Source: Embleya sp040605455
GTDB lineage: Bacteria; Actinomycetota; Actinomycetes; Streptomycetales; Streptomycetaceae
Direction of reading: 5' to 3'
DNA length: 64,000 nucleotides
NCBI RefSeq assembly: GCF_040605455.1
Contig: NZ_JBEXCV010000027.1
Location: 1-64,000, forward strand
Shown here: piece by piece, positions 16,813 through 25,142 of the stretch
How the letters are laid out: every line of letters begins with the position of its first letter
Numbering within the stretch: the stretch's first letter is position 1
The notes under the pieces: generated by a model
Seen by the model: the letters and a program-made list of their open reading frames with translations, nothing else
Database searches by the model: none
Told to the model about the DNA's origin: nothing
Position numbers and translations under genes: made by a program

Positions 16813-17121
16813 CGGGCCACCGTATTGGCGCGTGCTGTTGACCGAGCCCCAGGGTGTCATCGCTGCGCAGGTCGAGGTCTTGTGTGACATGACTGTGAAG
16901 CGGAATCCGAGACCCTACACCGGCCTGTAGGATCTCGCGGCTCGTGTCATAGAGCACAGCCCTGACCAGCGAGTTTCTGAGCTGTCTCAGCCCGTGTCCG
17001 GGTGCCCGTGTCTCAGCTCCGTGGCGGCACCGACTCCTACCGGCTCGCCGGTACCAGGCAGGAGATGATCGCCTGGAGCCGGCCCAACAGCCCTACCAAT
17101 GCCGCCGCGACCGGACCCCGT
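16813..17121. other. Non-coding stretch
   Basis: About 310 bp between the VOC gene and the hemE remnant. No convincing coding or RNA feature is seen. Confidence 0.35.
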
Positions 17122-17524
17122 TCACTCCTGATACGCCAGGGGTGCGGCCCAGGACCGTACCTGCTGGGCGAGCGCAGCAACATGCTCCGGAGGCGTGGTC
17201 TTGACGATGCCGTGTCCGAGATTGAACACGAAGGGGCCACTGCCGAGAGTGTGCAGGATACGGTGGGTTTCGGCTTCCAGCGCCGGGCCGCCCGCGACCA
17301 AAAGCTGAGGATCGAGGTTGCCCTGCACACACCGGCCCAGTTCGCCTTGTACTTTCTGCGCAGCCCATTCCAGCGGAACCGTCGAGTCGAGCCCGACGCA
17401 GTCCACACCGGTGGCCTGGACAAAGCCGTCGTACGCGAGCCCGGCACCACGCGGGAAAGCGATGACGCCCGGCTGACCGTGCACGGACGTCGGCTGCTCG
17501 TCGAACGCGTCGAGGGCAGAGCAC
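17122..17524 (-). pseudogene. hemE: Uroporphyrinogen decarboxylase, C-terminal fragment
   Basis: About 134 codons match the last 40 percent of HemE: GVIAFPRGAGLAYDGFVQ, TGVDCVGLDSTVPLEWA, QGNLDPQLLVAGG and GPFVFNLGHGI are hallmark segments of uroporphyrinogen III decarboxylase in heme synthesis. The N-terminal 200 residues, with the active-site Asp and the GFCGAPFT region, are missing. The fragment starts exactly where a permease fragment ends (about 17525), so this is a recombination junction. It cannot be a working enzyme; a complete hemE should exist elsewhere. Confidence 0.8.
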
Positions 17525-17800
17525 TTACGATGTGGCGCCGATGGGAACGGCCATGGCCGCGGCTTCGGTGGCGTCGACGGGCACCGCGGCCTCGGGGTGA
17601 CGCAGGTCCAGCGCGATGAGGACGACCGCGGCGACGCCCAGGTAAATGAGCAGGGTGGTCAGCGCCTGGCCGGTTCCGTGACCGTCGAAGTAGATCGCGT
17701 GGTGCAGCAGGACGTAGGCGTTGCGGGGTGGCAGGTAAGGCCCGATGTCGCGCCAGAAGGCGGGCAGGTAAGGCACTCCGGCTGCGCCGCCGGAGGGCAT
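17525..17800 (-). pseudogene. Membrane permease, C-terminal fragment
   Basis: About 90 codons encode VPYLPAFWRDIGPYLPPRNA, VLLHHAIYFDGHGTGQAL and the membrane helix LLIYLGVAAVVLIALDL. This is the C-terminal end of a YhgE/DUF3533-like or ABC-2-type permease (the LPxFWRxIGPYLPP motif is typical). The rest of the gene is absent and the upstream frame is broken. It directly abuts the hemE fragment. Confidence 0.6.
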
Positions 17801-17843
17801 CCGTCCGGCCAGGGCGGATGCCCGGCCCGGCCTCCAGCTATGG

Positions 17844-17873
17844 TGCAGCGTTTCGTAAGTCCTGTTCGGGTTG
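17844..17873. repeat. 30-bp repeat, copy 1
   Basis: This block matches 19494-19523 at 26 of 30 positions, including the identical 17-mer AAGTCCTGTTCGGGTTG. The two copies bracket the short antiporter gene. It may be the end of a lost element or a conserved gene end; see the findings. Confidence 0.5.
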
Positions 17874-18070
17874 GAGTCGGCTGCTGGGTTCGCGCTTCGT
17901 AGTCGGCGAGGTGGACGAGGGCGGCGGTCTCGAAGGCCTCGTCGGGGTGCCCTTCCACTCGCCGGTGTGCAGGAGTTGGGGGTGTAAGAGCCGGAAGCCG
18001 GGTCGTACAGGGCGAACTCCCGCTGGTCTTCGGCGCCGGGGTACTCGATGCGGTACAGCAGGACGCGCAC
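17874..18070 (-). pseudogene. Frameshifted remnant of an unidentified gene
   Basis: One frame gives VLLYRIEYPGAEDQREFALY and DPASGSYTP; another then gives HPDEAFETAALVHLADYEAR. Read together they look like one small protein with one or two frameshifts near 17960-17985. I do not recognise the family. The remnant lies next to the 30-bp repeat and the antiporter end. Confidence 0.35.
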
Positions 18071-18142
18071 GTCCCCGCACGCGCCTTGGAGGAGGCTGCG
18101 AGGTAGCCGAAGGAGCCGCAGTCCACGTTTCCGGTCACGGCA

Positions 18143-19348
18143 CTAGCTCAGCTTGGATGGCGGCCCCACTCCCAGTCGGCGGGCCACGGGACGAGCAGTG
18201 AGTGCGTAGAGCGTCACGGTGGCGACGATGACCAGGAACGTGACCGGCAGGATCTTGGACGCACCACCGATCCCGTCAGCCACCAGGGTGGAAGAGAAGG
18301 CCGATGCGGTCGCGGCGGCCACGATGCCGCGCGGATCCATCCAGCTGATCAGGCAGCGCTCGGATGTTGTCAAGTCCGTCCCGATGGTGGCGATCCACGC
18401 CACTACTGGACGGACGACGAGCACCAGCACTGCGACCAGCCCCAGCGTGGGTCCAATGACGGGCAGTACGGAGGACGGTGTGACGGTCGAGGAGATGGAC
18501 ACGAACAACAAGCCGAGGATGAACTGGATCAACCCATCGGCTGCGGGCCGTTCTTTTGCCGGATCCGCTCCGGGCCGGTTGGCCACTGCCAGCCCGATGA
18601 TGATCGCTGCTACAAGCCCGGTGTCTTCCCGGAAGATGTCGCACGCGGCGGCGACGCCGACTACTACGGCGACCTGTAGGGCACCGGTCATCGGCGCGTC
18701 ACGTCGGACTTTGTTCAGCAGCCATAGCAGGGCGGCACCGGCCATGCCGCCGACCAGTCCGACACCGACGCTCGCGAAAAAGGTCCCCACGTGGCTCCAG
18801 AAGCTTTGCTCTCTGCCCTCGGTCAGGGCGACGAACACGACTGCCCCGACGATGCCTCCGATCGGGTCGATGAGCGATGCCTCCCAGCTGAGCACGTCGT
18901 GAAGCCGCTGGGGTGGGCGGACGAATGCCAGAATCGGGCCGACAACCGTAGGTCCCGACACGATGAGGATGGCGCCGAGCATGAGTGCCGCGTCGTGGGA
19001 CATGCCCAACAGCGGCACCGAAACGGTCATGGCGACCACCCAGGTGGCGGGCACCCCGATCACGATCAGCCGGAGCACCACACGCCGGGTGTCGCCTTTA
19101 AGCTTGGCCAGATCGAGCGAGCAGCCGGAGTCGTACAAGATGAGCGCGATCGCCAAAGCTACGAGCGGCTGGAACGTGGCCCCCAACAGCCGGTTGGGGT
19201 TGATCCAGTCGGTCAGTGCCCCGGCGGTGAAGCCGACAGGCAGCAAGATGACCAAAGAGGGAATGCCCAGCCGGCCGGCCAGCAACTGCGAGCCGACCGC
19301 GAGCACGACGGTGAGCCCCAACCCGAACAGAATCTGGTCGGTGGTCAC
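18143..19348 (-). CDS. Cation:proton antiporter (CPA1 type), short form
   Basis: A 401-residue membrane protein of 11-12 helices that exchanges Na+ or K+ for protons. The fold markers are clear: SQLLAGRLGIPSLVILLPVG, LILYDSGCSLDLAKLKGDTR, GAILIVSGPTVVGPIL, DPIGGIVGAVVFVAL, DTGLVAAIIIGLAVANRPG and SWMDPRGIVAAATASAF. It is closely similar to the 586-residue antiporter at 29287-31047 but stops right after the last helix (ARPVARRLGVGPPSKLS). It therefore lacks the 180-residue cytoplasmic NAD-binding-like regulatory tail. The transport core is complete and may work constitutively. The truncation coincides with the rearranged zone at 17.5-18.1 kb. Confidence 0.85.
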   Translation of the reverse strand: MTTDQILFGLGLTVVLAVGSQLLAGRLGIPSLVILLPVGFTAGALTDWINPNRLLGATFQPLVALAIALILYDSGCSLDLAKLKGDTRRVVLRLIVIGVPATWVVAMTVSVPLLGMSHDAALMLGAILIVSGPTVVGPILAFVRPPQRLHDVLSWEASLIDPIGGIVGAVVFVALTEGREQSFWSHVGTFFASVGVGLVGGMAGAALLWLLNKVRRDAPMTGALQVAVVVGVAAACDIFREDTGLVAAIIIGLAVANRPGADPAKERPAADGLIQFILGLLFVSISSTVTPSSVLPVIGPTLGLVAVLVLVVRPVVAWIATIGTDLTTSERCLISWMDPRGIVAAATASAFSSTLVADGIGGASKILPVTFLVIVATVTLYALTARPVARRLGVGPPSKLS

Positions 19349-19493
19349 TGATCCCCCTCCTCATGAAGGCCCCGGACAGACGACGTATGGGCCCCGCCCA
19401 CGACAGCCCATACCGGGCATTGTCACCTGCACAGCCGTCCTGTTCACGACCGCGTCTCGGCGAGTCCCGGTCTCCTCCACCGGATGGTCTAGT

Positions 19494-19523
19494 TGCAGCA
19501 GGTCGCAAGTCCTGTTCGGGTTG
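19494..19523. repeat. 30-bp repeat, copy 2
   Basis: Partner of 17844-17873 (26 of 30 identical), in the same orientation, on the other side of the short antiporter gene. Confidence 0.5.
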
Positions 19524-19617
19524 CTGGTGACGCTGTGTGGTGGTCATGCGGCCGTGGTGAGGCTGTCCCGGGCGGGCTTGTGGTGCCGGGGGTGGCGGGC
19601 GAGGTAGCGGGCGTGGC

Positions 19618-19756
19618 TCCGCTCTGACCCGCCGCGTCCTGCGCGGCGGCGACTTCCCCTCCCGCGACGACCTCGAAGCCAAGATCACCGCCTTCACAGT
19701 CAGGCACAACCGCACCGCCCGCCCCTACCGACGGCGCTACAACGCCGACGCCTGCT
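19618..19756 (+). pseudogene. IS630-family transposase, C-terminal 46 codons
   Basis: The frame SALTRRVLRGGDFPSRDDLE followed by AKITAFTVRHNRTARPYRRR matches the extreme C-terminus of IS630 transposases. The preceding part of the same protein lies directly to its right on the opposite strand (19757-20021). The two halves have therefore been inverted relative to each other. Confidence 0.75.
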
Positions 19757-20021
19757 CGATCATGTTCAGCCGGCCGGCGTGCTTGGGCGTGTGGGTGACG
19801 GTGAACCGGGGGTGGGGGGTGAGCCAGGCGCGGGTGGCCTTGGAGGTGTGGGAGGAGCCGTTGACCAGGTGGATGCGCAGGGCGGGGTCGGTGCTGCGGT
19901 CGAGCATGGCCACGAAGCGGATGAAGTGCGCGGAGTCGTTGCGCTCGACGCGATCGGCGACCACCTGGCCGGTGGCCACGTCCATGGCGGCGACGATCGA
20001 GACGGTGCCGTGGCCTGGATG
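19757..20021 (-). pseudogene. IS630-family transposase, middle fragment
   Basis: The frame reads GHGTVSIVAAMDVATGQVV, RFVAMLDRSTDPALRIHLV and NGSSHTSKATRAWLTPHPRF, then THTPKHAGRLNMIEQ. This is the catalytic middle of an IS630 transposase. The usual LVVDNGSSHTSKA has lost the Asp-Asn (IHLVNGSSHTS), so a catalytic carboxylate is gone. It meets the inverted C-terminal fragment at about 19757. Dead. Confidence 0.75.
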
Positions 20022-20305
20022 CCGGTCAGAGCATGCGCATAGCGGGTGGGCAACCTCGGACCTGCGCGGACAAGGGGAAGGTTCGGGGCAGCCTGTAGCC
20101 CGACCGTGTGAACATCCCGGCGGAAATGCGGCGGCGTGGCGCGCCAGTCCGTGCCGCCCGTCGCACGGGTGATTTCGTCTGAGGAGCCGGGTAATGCGAC
20201 ACGCACCTGTGTCTTGTCCCGGCGGGCCGGCCGACTTCCGGCCTTCCTCATGCGCGTCGCCCGCTCCCCGCGGGGGTGCCGGTCCGCAGTGCCGAAGGAG
20301 AGATC

Positions 20306-21148
20306 GTGGTCGCAGGAAGTACCGACGAGAACCGCAGTGCGACGTCCGCGGAGCTTCTGAAGGGTCAAAAGGCGCTGGTGACCGGTGCCAACTCGGGTAT
20401 CGGTCTGGCGACCGCCGTTGCCCTGGGCCGGGCGGGCGCGGACGTGGTGGTGAACTACGTCGTCGGCGCGGACAAAGCCGAGGAAGTCGTGGCGCGGATC
20501 AAGGGCTTCGGGGTCCGCTCCTACGCCCACGAGGCGGACGTGTCCGACGAGGGCCAGGTGACCGCCATGGTCGCGCGGATGGTCAAGGAGTTCGGCACCA
20601 TCGACATCATGGTGGCGAACGCGGGCCTCCAGCGGGACGCGCCGGTGGCGGAGATGACGCTCGCCCAGTGGCAGAAGGTCATCGACGTCAACCTGACGGG
20701 CCAGTTCCTTTGCGCACGGGAGGCCGCCAAGGAGTTCGTACGACGCGGCGTGGTGGAGGAGGTGTCCCGGTCGGCCGGAAAGATCATCTGCATGAGTTCG
20801 GTGCACCAGATCATCCCGTGGTCGGGGCACGTGAACTACGCCTCCTCGAAGGGCGGCGTGAGCATGTTGATGCAGACCCTCGCCCAGGAGTTGGCACCCA
20901 AGCGGATCAGGGTCAACGCGGTTGCGCCGGGCGCCATCCGCACGCCGATCAACCGCGACGCCTGGTCCACCCCCGAGGCCGAGGCCGACCTGCTGCGCCT
21001 GATCCCGTACCGCCGCGTGGGCGACCCGGACGACATCGCCAACGCCGTCGTCGCCGTGGCGTCCGACCTGCTCGACTACGTCGTGGGCACCACGCTCTTC
21101 GTCGACGGCGGAATGACGCTCTTCCCCGGCTTCGCCACCGGAGGCTGA
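20306..21148 (+). CDS. SDR oxidoreductase, glucose-1-dehydrogenase-like
   Basis: A 280-residue classical short-chain dehydrogenase: cofactor site TGANSGIGLA (about 27-36), NAG motif (MVANAG), catalytic Ser in CMSSVHQ and Tyr-Lys in YASSKGG, and C-terminal VGTTLFVDGGM. It belongs to the group annotated as glucose 1-dehydrogenase (beta-D-glucose to gluconolactone, NAD(P)+), although substrate specificity cannot be read from motifs. I chose the GTG at 20306, which has AAGGAG 5 nt upstream. The next gene, NDH-2, begins 6 bp after its stop, so both are on one message and NADH produced here could feed that enzyme. A dead relative lies at 34284-34573. Confidence 0.85.
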   Translation: MVAGSTDENRSATSAELLKGQKALVTGANSGIGLATAVALGRAGADVVVNYVVGADKAEEVVARIKGFGVRSYAHEADVSDEGQVTAMVARMVKEFGTIDIMVANAGLQRDAPVAEMTLAQWQKVIDVNLTGQFLCAREAAKEFVRRGVVEEVSRSAGKIICMSSVHQIIPWSGHVNYASSKGGVSMLMQTLAQELAPKRIRVNAVAPGAIRTPINRDAWSTPEAEADLLRLIPYRRVGDPDDIANAVVAVASDLLDYVVGTTLFVDGGMTLFPGFATGG

Positions 21149-21154
21149 TCCCCG

Positions 21155-22495
21155 ATGCAGGATCACATCACGCCCCGCCGGGTGGTGATCCTCGGCGGGG
21201 GGTTCGCCGGGCTGTTCGCCGCGCGCGCCCTGCGACGGTCACCGGTCGCGGTAACCGTGGTCGACCGCCGCGCCCACCACCTCTTCCAGCCGCTGCTCTA
21301 CCAGTGCGCCTCCGGCATCCTGTCCGAGGGGCAGATCGCGCAACCGCTCCGCGCGGTCCTGCGGCGCCACGACAACGTGAGCTGCGTGCTCGCCGAAGCC
21401 ACCCACGTGGATGCCGACGCCCGGCTGGTCCACGCCCGGCGACCCGAGGGCGGAGATATCCGGCTGCCCTACGACGATCTGATCGTCGCGGTCGGCATGC
21501 GCCAGTCCTACTTCGGGCACGACGAGTTCGCCGCGCACGCCCCCGGGATGAAGACCCTGGAGGACGCGCTGGACATCCGCCGACGGATCTACCGGGCGTT
21601 CGAGGCGGCCGAAACGGCCGCGGACGACCGCGAACGGCAGCAGTGGCTCACCTTCGCGCTCGTCGGTGCCGGGCCTACCGGTGTCGAACTCGCCGGTCAG
21701 ATCCGGGAGATCGCCGGCCACACGCTCGACCGGGAGTTCCGGACGATTGATTCGGCCAAGGCCCGGGTGCTGCTCTTCGAGGGGTCCGACGCGGTGCTGG
21801 GCGCGTTCGGCCCTCCACTGGCCCACCGTGCGGCCCGAACCCTGCGGGGCCTCGGCGTGGAGATTCACCTGGGCACGATGGTCACCGACGTCGACGCACA
21901 CGGCCTGACGGTCCGAGACCGTGACGGCAAGACCACCCGGTTCGACGCGCGCACCGTCCTGTGGACGGCGGGCGTCGAGGCGCCGCCGATCGCCGCCGAC
22001 CTGGCCCGGGCAACCGGCGCGAAACAGGACCGGGCCGGACGCATCCTCGTCGAACCCGACCTCACCGTCCCCGGCCATCCGGAGATCCGCGTCACGGGCG
22101 ACGTGATGAGCCTGAACCGGCTGCCGGGCCTGGCCGAGGTCGCCATGCAGTCGGGCGCGTACGCCGGCCGGAGCGTGCGTCACGCCGTGGAAGGCAGAAC
22201 GAAGAAGCCGAAGCCCTTCAAGTACCGGGATCTCGGCAGCGCCGCCTACATCGCCCGCGGCCGGGCCGTCGTCAAGGTCGGTCGGCTGCACCTGTCGGGC
22301 TTCACCGGCTGGCTCGCCTGGCTCTTCGTCCACTTGGCCTTCCTCACCGGATTCCGCAGCAGGCTGGGAGCGGTACTCAGCTGGTCCGTCGCCTTCACCA
22401 CCAGCTCGCGCCGCGAACGCGCCTTCACCCTGCCCGACACAGACGCGCCGGCCGCCCGGGCGCCCGAACCGAAGGCACCCCCGCCTCCTCCCTGA
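21155..22495 (+). CDS. ndh: Type II NADH dehydrogenase (NDH-2)-like flavoprotein
   Basis: A 446-residue FAD-dependent NADH:quinone oxidoreductase. The FAD Rossmann motif VVILGGGFAGLFAARAL is at about 9-25, HHLFQPLLYQCASG is the characteristic NDH-2 segment, and the NADH Rossmann motif is ALVGAGPTGVELAGQI. GDVMSLNRLPGLAEVAMQSG is the second FAD contact. The C-terminal amphipathic region SGFTGWLAWLFVHLAFLTGF anchors it to the membrane. The reaction reduces quinone without pumping protons. It is co-transcribed with the SDR (6-bp gap) and stands 84 bp before cydA, giving a short NADH-to-oxygen chain. The final Pro/Ala-rich tail is unremarkable. Confidence 0.88.
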   Translation: MQDHITPRRVVILGGGFAGLFAARALRRSPVAVTVVDRRAHHLFQPLLYQCASGILSEGQIAQPLRAVLRRHDNVSCVLAEATHVDADARLVHARRPEGGDIRLPYDDLIVAVGMRQSYFGHDEFAAHAPGMKTLEDALDIRRRIYRAFEAAETAADDRERQQWLTFALVGAGPTGVELAGQIREIAGHTLDREFRTIDSAKARVLLFEGSDAVLGAFGPPLAHRAARTLRGLGVEIHLGTMVTDVDAHGLTVRDRDGKTTRFDARTVLWTAGVEAPPIAADLARATGAKQDRAGRILVEPDLTVPGHPEIRVTGDVMSLNRLPGLAEVAMQSGAYAGRSVRHAVEGRTKKPKPFKYRDLGSAAYIARGRAVVKVGRLHLSGFTGWLAWLFVHLAFLTGFRSRLGAVLSWSVAFTTSSRRERAFTLPDTDAPAARAPEPKAPPPPP

Positions 22496-22579
22496 GAACG
22501 CGCCCCGCCGACCCTCCATGGGCGCCCATTCGCATCCTGTCCCTCCTCAGCCCCCGCAGGGCAGACCATTGAGGCGCAC

Positions 22580-24061
22580 ATGCTCAGCACCACTGCCCTT
22601 CTGGCAACCAACACCCCGGCCCAACTCCTGCCGGCTCGCGAGCTGATGGCCTTCACCCTGGCCATGCACATCCTGCTGGTCCCGTTCGGCGTGGCACTGC
22701 CGTTCATCACCCTGGTGATGCATCACCGCGGGCTGCGCCGCAAAGATGCCGTCGCGCTCCTGCTCGCCCGGCGCTGGTCGGCGGTGATGGCCGTCCAGTT
22801 CGCCATCGGCATCATCACCGGCACGGTGCTGTCCTTCGAGTTCGGCCTGCTGTGGCCCGGCATGATGGGCCGCTGGGGCGACGTATTCGGCCTCGGGTTC
22901 GGCGTGGAGGGATGGGCGTTCTTCCTGGAAGCCGTCCTGATCGCGATCTACCTCTACGGCTGGCGCCGGCTCAAGCCCTGGACGCACTTCTGGCTGGCCG
23001 TACCGCTGCCGCTGACCGCACTGCTGGGAGCGTTCGGCATCATCGCGGCCAACTCCTGGATGAACACCCCGCAGGGGTTCGACCTCGATGCCCAGGGCAA
23101 GCCCGTCGACGTCGATGTGCGGCAGGCGATCTTCACACCGATGTTCGGGCCGGAGTACTGGCACTTCGCGGTCGCGATGCTCATGACCGCCGGCTACGTG
23201 GTCGCCGGCGTCTACGCGGTGGGTTGGCTGCGCGGGCGCCGCGACCGCTACCACCGGCTCGGTTTCACCGTGCCCTTCACCGTCGCCACCATCCTCACAC
23301 CCATCCAGCTCATGCTCGGCGACTCCACCGCCCGAGCCGTGTTCCACAAGCAGCCGATCAAGTTCGCCGCCACGGAACTCGTCTGGAACACCGACACCCA
23401 CGTGCCCGAGTACATGTTCGGGCGCCTGAACAGCGACGGGGCGATCTCCGGCGGACTCAAGATCCCCCAACTGGACTCGATCCTGGCCGGCTTCAAGCCC
23501 AGCACCCAGGTCACCGGGCTGACCTCGGTGCCGGCCGCCGACCGCCCCACCGTCGTCCAGGCCACCATCGTCCACTGGGCCTTCGACATCATGGTCACCG
23601 TCGGCAGCCTGCTGATCCTGCTCGCGCTCTGGTACGCCTGGTCCTGGTGGCGCCGCCGGAACCTCCCCCACACCCGCTGGTTCTACCGTTGCGCCGCGAT
23701 CGCGGGAGCCGCATGCCTGGTCACCGTGGAGTGCGGCTGGATCACCACGGAGGTCGGCCGCCAGCCCTGGATCGTCTACAACCACATGAGGGTCTCCGAG
23801 GCGGTGACCGACACCCGCGCGTCGTCGCTGTGGACGATGCTCGGCATTGTCATCGTCGTCTACGCGGCCGTCTTCGGCGCGTTCCTCGCGGTCGTCCTGA
23901 AGATGCGCACCCGCTGGCGCATCGCCGACGAGGGCTCGGCTGTGGCCCGCGCCGAACTCCCCCCGGAGACCGACACGCCCTACGGGCCCAGAAGCGAGCC
24001 CGAACCCGCGGAGGTCGGCTCCGGTGGCGGGTCCGGGAGCAGTTCCGGTGGTGTGTCGTAA
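22580..24061 (+). CDS. cydA: Cytochrome bd ubiquinol oxidase subunit I
   Basis: A 493-residue, 9-helix membrane protein that oxidises quinol and reduces O2 with high affinity. Conserved pieces include MAFTLAMHILLVPFGVALPF (heme b595 ligand His), GVEGWAFFLEAVLIAIYLYG, IIAANSWMNTPQGF and GPEYWHFAVAMLMTAGYVV (heme b558 His). The Q-loop is of the short type. GAGG precedes the ATG. The stop TAA overlaps the ATG of cydB by one base, so the two are translationally coupled. The C-terminus has a Gly/Ser-rich tail (SGGGSGSSSGG). Confidence 0.93.
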   Translation: MLSTTALLATNTPAQLLPARELMAFTLAMHILLVPFGVALPFITLVMHHRGLRRKDAVALLLARRWSAVMAVQFAIGIITGTVLSFEFGLLWPGMMGRWGDVFGLGFGVEGWAFFLEAVLIAIYLYGWRRLKPWTHFWLAVPLPLTALLGAFGIIAANSWMNTPQGFDLDAQGKPVDVDVRQAIFTPMFGPEYWHFAVAMLMTAGYVVAGVYAVGWLRGRRDRYHRLGFTVPFTVATILTPIQLMLGDSTARAVFHKQPIKFAATELVWNTDTHVPEYMFGRLNSDGAISGGLKIPQLDSILAGFKPSTQVTGLTSVPAADRPTVVQATIVHWAFDIMVTVGSLLILLALWYAWSWWRRRNLPHTRWFYRCAAIAGAACLVTVECGWITTEVGRQPWIVYNHMRVSEAVTDTRASSLWTMLGIVIVVYAAVFGAFLAVVLKMRTRWRIADEGSAVARAELPPETDTPYGPRSEPEPAEVGSGGGSGSSSGGVS

Positions 24062-25101
24062 TGCCCGAACTCATCGCCTGGGTACTGCTGGTTGTGATCG
24101 CCGCCTACGCGTGTGCCGGGGGCACCGACTACGGCGCGGGCTTCTGGGACCTGGTGGCCGGAGGGGCGGAGCGCGGCAAGCGGCCCCGCTGGCTGATCGA
24201 CCACGCCATGGCGCCGGTCTGGGAGGCCAACAACGTCTGGTTGATCTTCGTCCTGGTCGTCATGTGGACCGGCTTCCCGACGATGTTCCAAGCCGTCTTC
24301 TCCGCGATGTGGCTCCCGCTCGCCCTCGCCGCCGTCGGCCTGGTGTTCCGCGGCGCCGGCTTCGCCCTGCGCAAGCCCTCCCGTCGCCTGGCCCAACGAA
24401 GGATCTACGGCGCGATGTTCGCCATCTCATCGCTGCTCACACCGTTCTTCCTCGGAGCCGTGCTCGGCGGCATCGCCTCCGGCCGAGTCGCCGTCGGCAC
24501 GACCGCGTCCGCAGACGCCTGGGCCAATGAGACCTCCGTACTCGCGGGTCTGCTGGCCATCGCCGCCACCGCCTTCCTCGGGGCGGTCTTCCTCTGCTCC
24601 GACGCCCGACGGTTCGGCGCGCACGACCTGGTCGACTACTTCCGCCTGCGCGCGCTGCTCGCCTTCGCCGGCGTCGTCGTCCTCGCCCTCGTCGCCCTGC
24701 CCGTCACCCACCATGACGCCCGGTACGTCTGGGACGGCCTCACCGAGGGCGCGGGTCTGCTGCTGATCGTCTTGGCTGCGGTCTGCGGCCTGGCCACGGT
24801 GCTGCTTCTGGTGCGCCGGTCCTACGGCGGGTCCCGCTACACCTCGGTGGCGAGCGTCGCCCTGGCCATCGGCGCCTGGGGTTTCGCGCAGCGGCCCTAC
24901 GTGCTGCCCACCTCCCTGACGGTGACCGAGGCGGCAGGCGCCCCCCACACCCTGCGCTGGTTGGTGATCGTCACGGTCATCGCGATCATCCTGGTCGGCC
25001 CGGCGCTCGTGCTGCTCTACCGACTCGACACGATGGGCGAGCTGGAGGAACTCACCGACGCCGACACCCGGGCCGCCGGAACACCCGGAGACAACCTGTA
25101 G
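24061..25101 (+). CDS. cydB: Cytochrome bd ubiquinol oxidase subunit II
   Basis: A 346-residue membrane partner of CydA with 8-9 helices. Diagnostic segments are the GGTDYGAGFWDLVAGG loop near residue 20, WEANNVWLIFVLVVMWTGFP and FRGAGFALRK. It starts one base inside the cydA stop codon. No cydC or cydD (the ABC exporter needed for cytochrome bd assembly) follows; the next gene is convergent. Assembly factors must then lie elsewhere. Confidence 0.93.
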   Translation: MPELIAWVLLVVIAAYACAGGTDYGAGFWDLVAGGAERGKRPRWLIDHAMAPVWEANNVWLIFVLVVMWTGFPTMFQAVFSAMWLPLALAAVGLVFRGAGFALRKPSRRLAQRRIYGAMFAISSLLTPFFLGAVLGGIASGRVAVGTTASADAWANETSVLAGLLAIAATAFLGAVFLCSDARRFGAHDLVDYFRLRALLAFAGVVVLALVALPVTHHDARYVWDGLTEGAGLLLIVLAAVCGLATVLLLVRRSYGGSRYTSVASVALAIGAWGFAQRPYVLPTSLTVTEAAGAPHTLRWLVIVTVIAIILVGPALVLLYRLDTMGELEELTDADTRAAGTPGDNL

Positions 25102-25142
25102 TGGGGATCGGCCGACTCCGTCGCCGTGTACGAGGCCATTTG

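Noticed and set aside
19766..21166. A 466-codon minus-strand frame across the SDR gene
   Set aside because: It is a shadow; the plus strand has complete SDR motifs and a ribosome site.
22852..25101. A 749-codon frame that includes all of cydB
   Set aside because: The first part is the wrong frame of cydA. cydB starts at 24061, overlapping the cydA stop.
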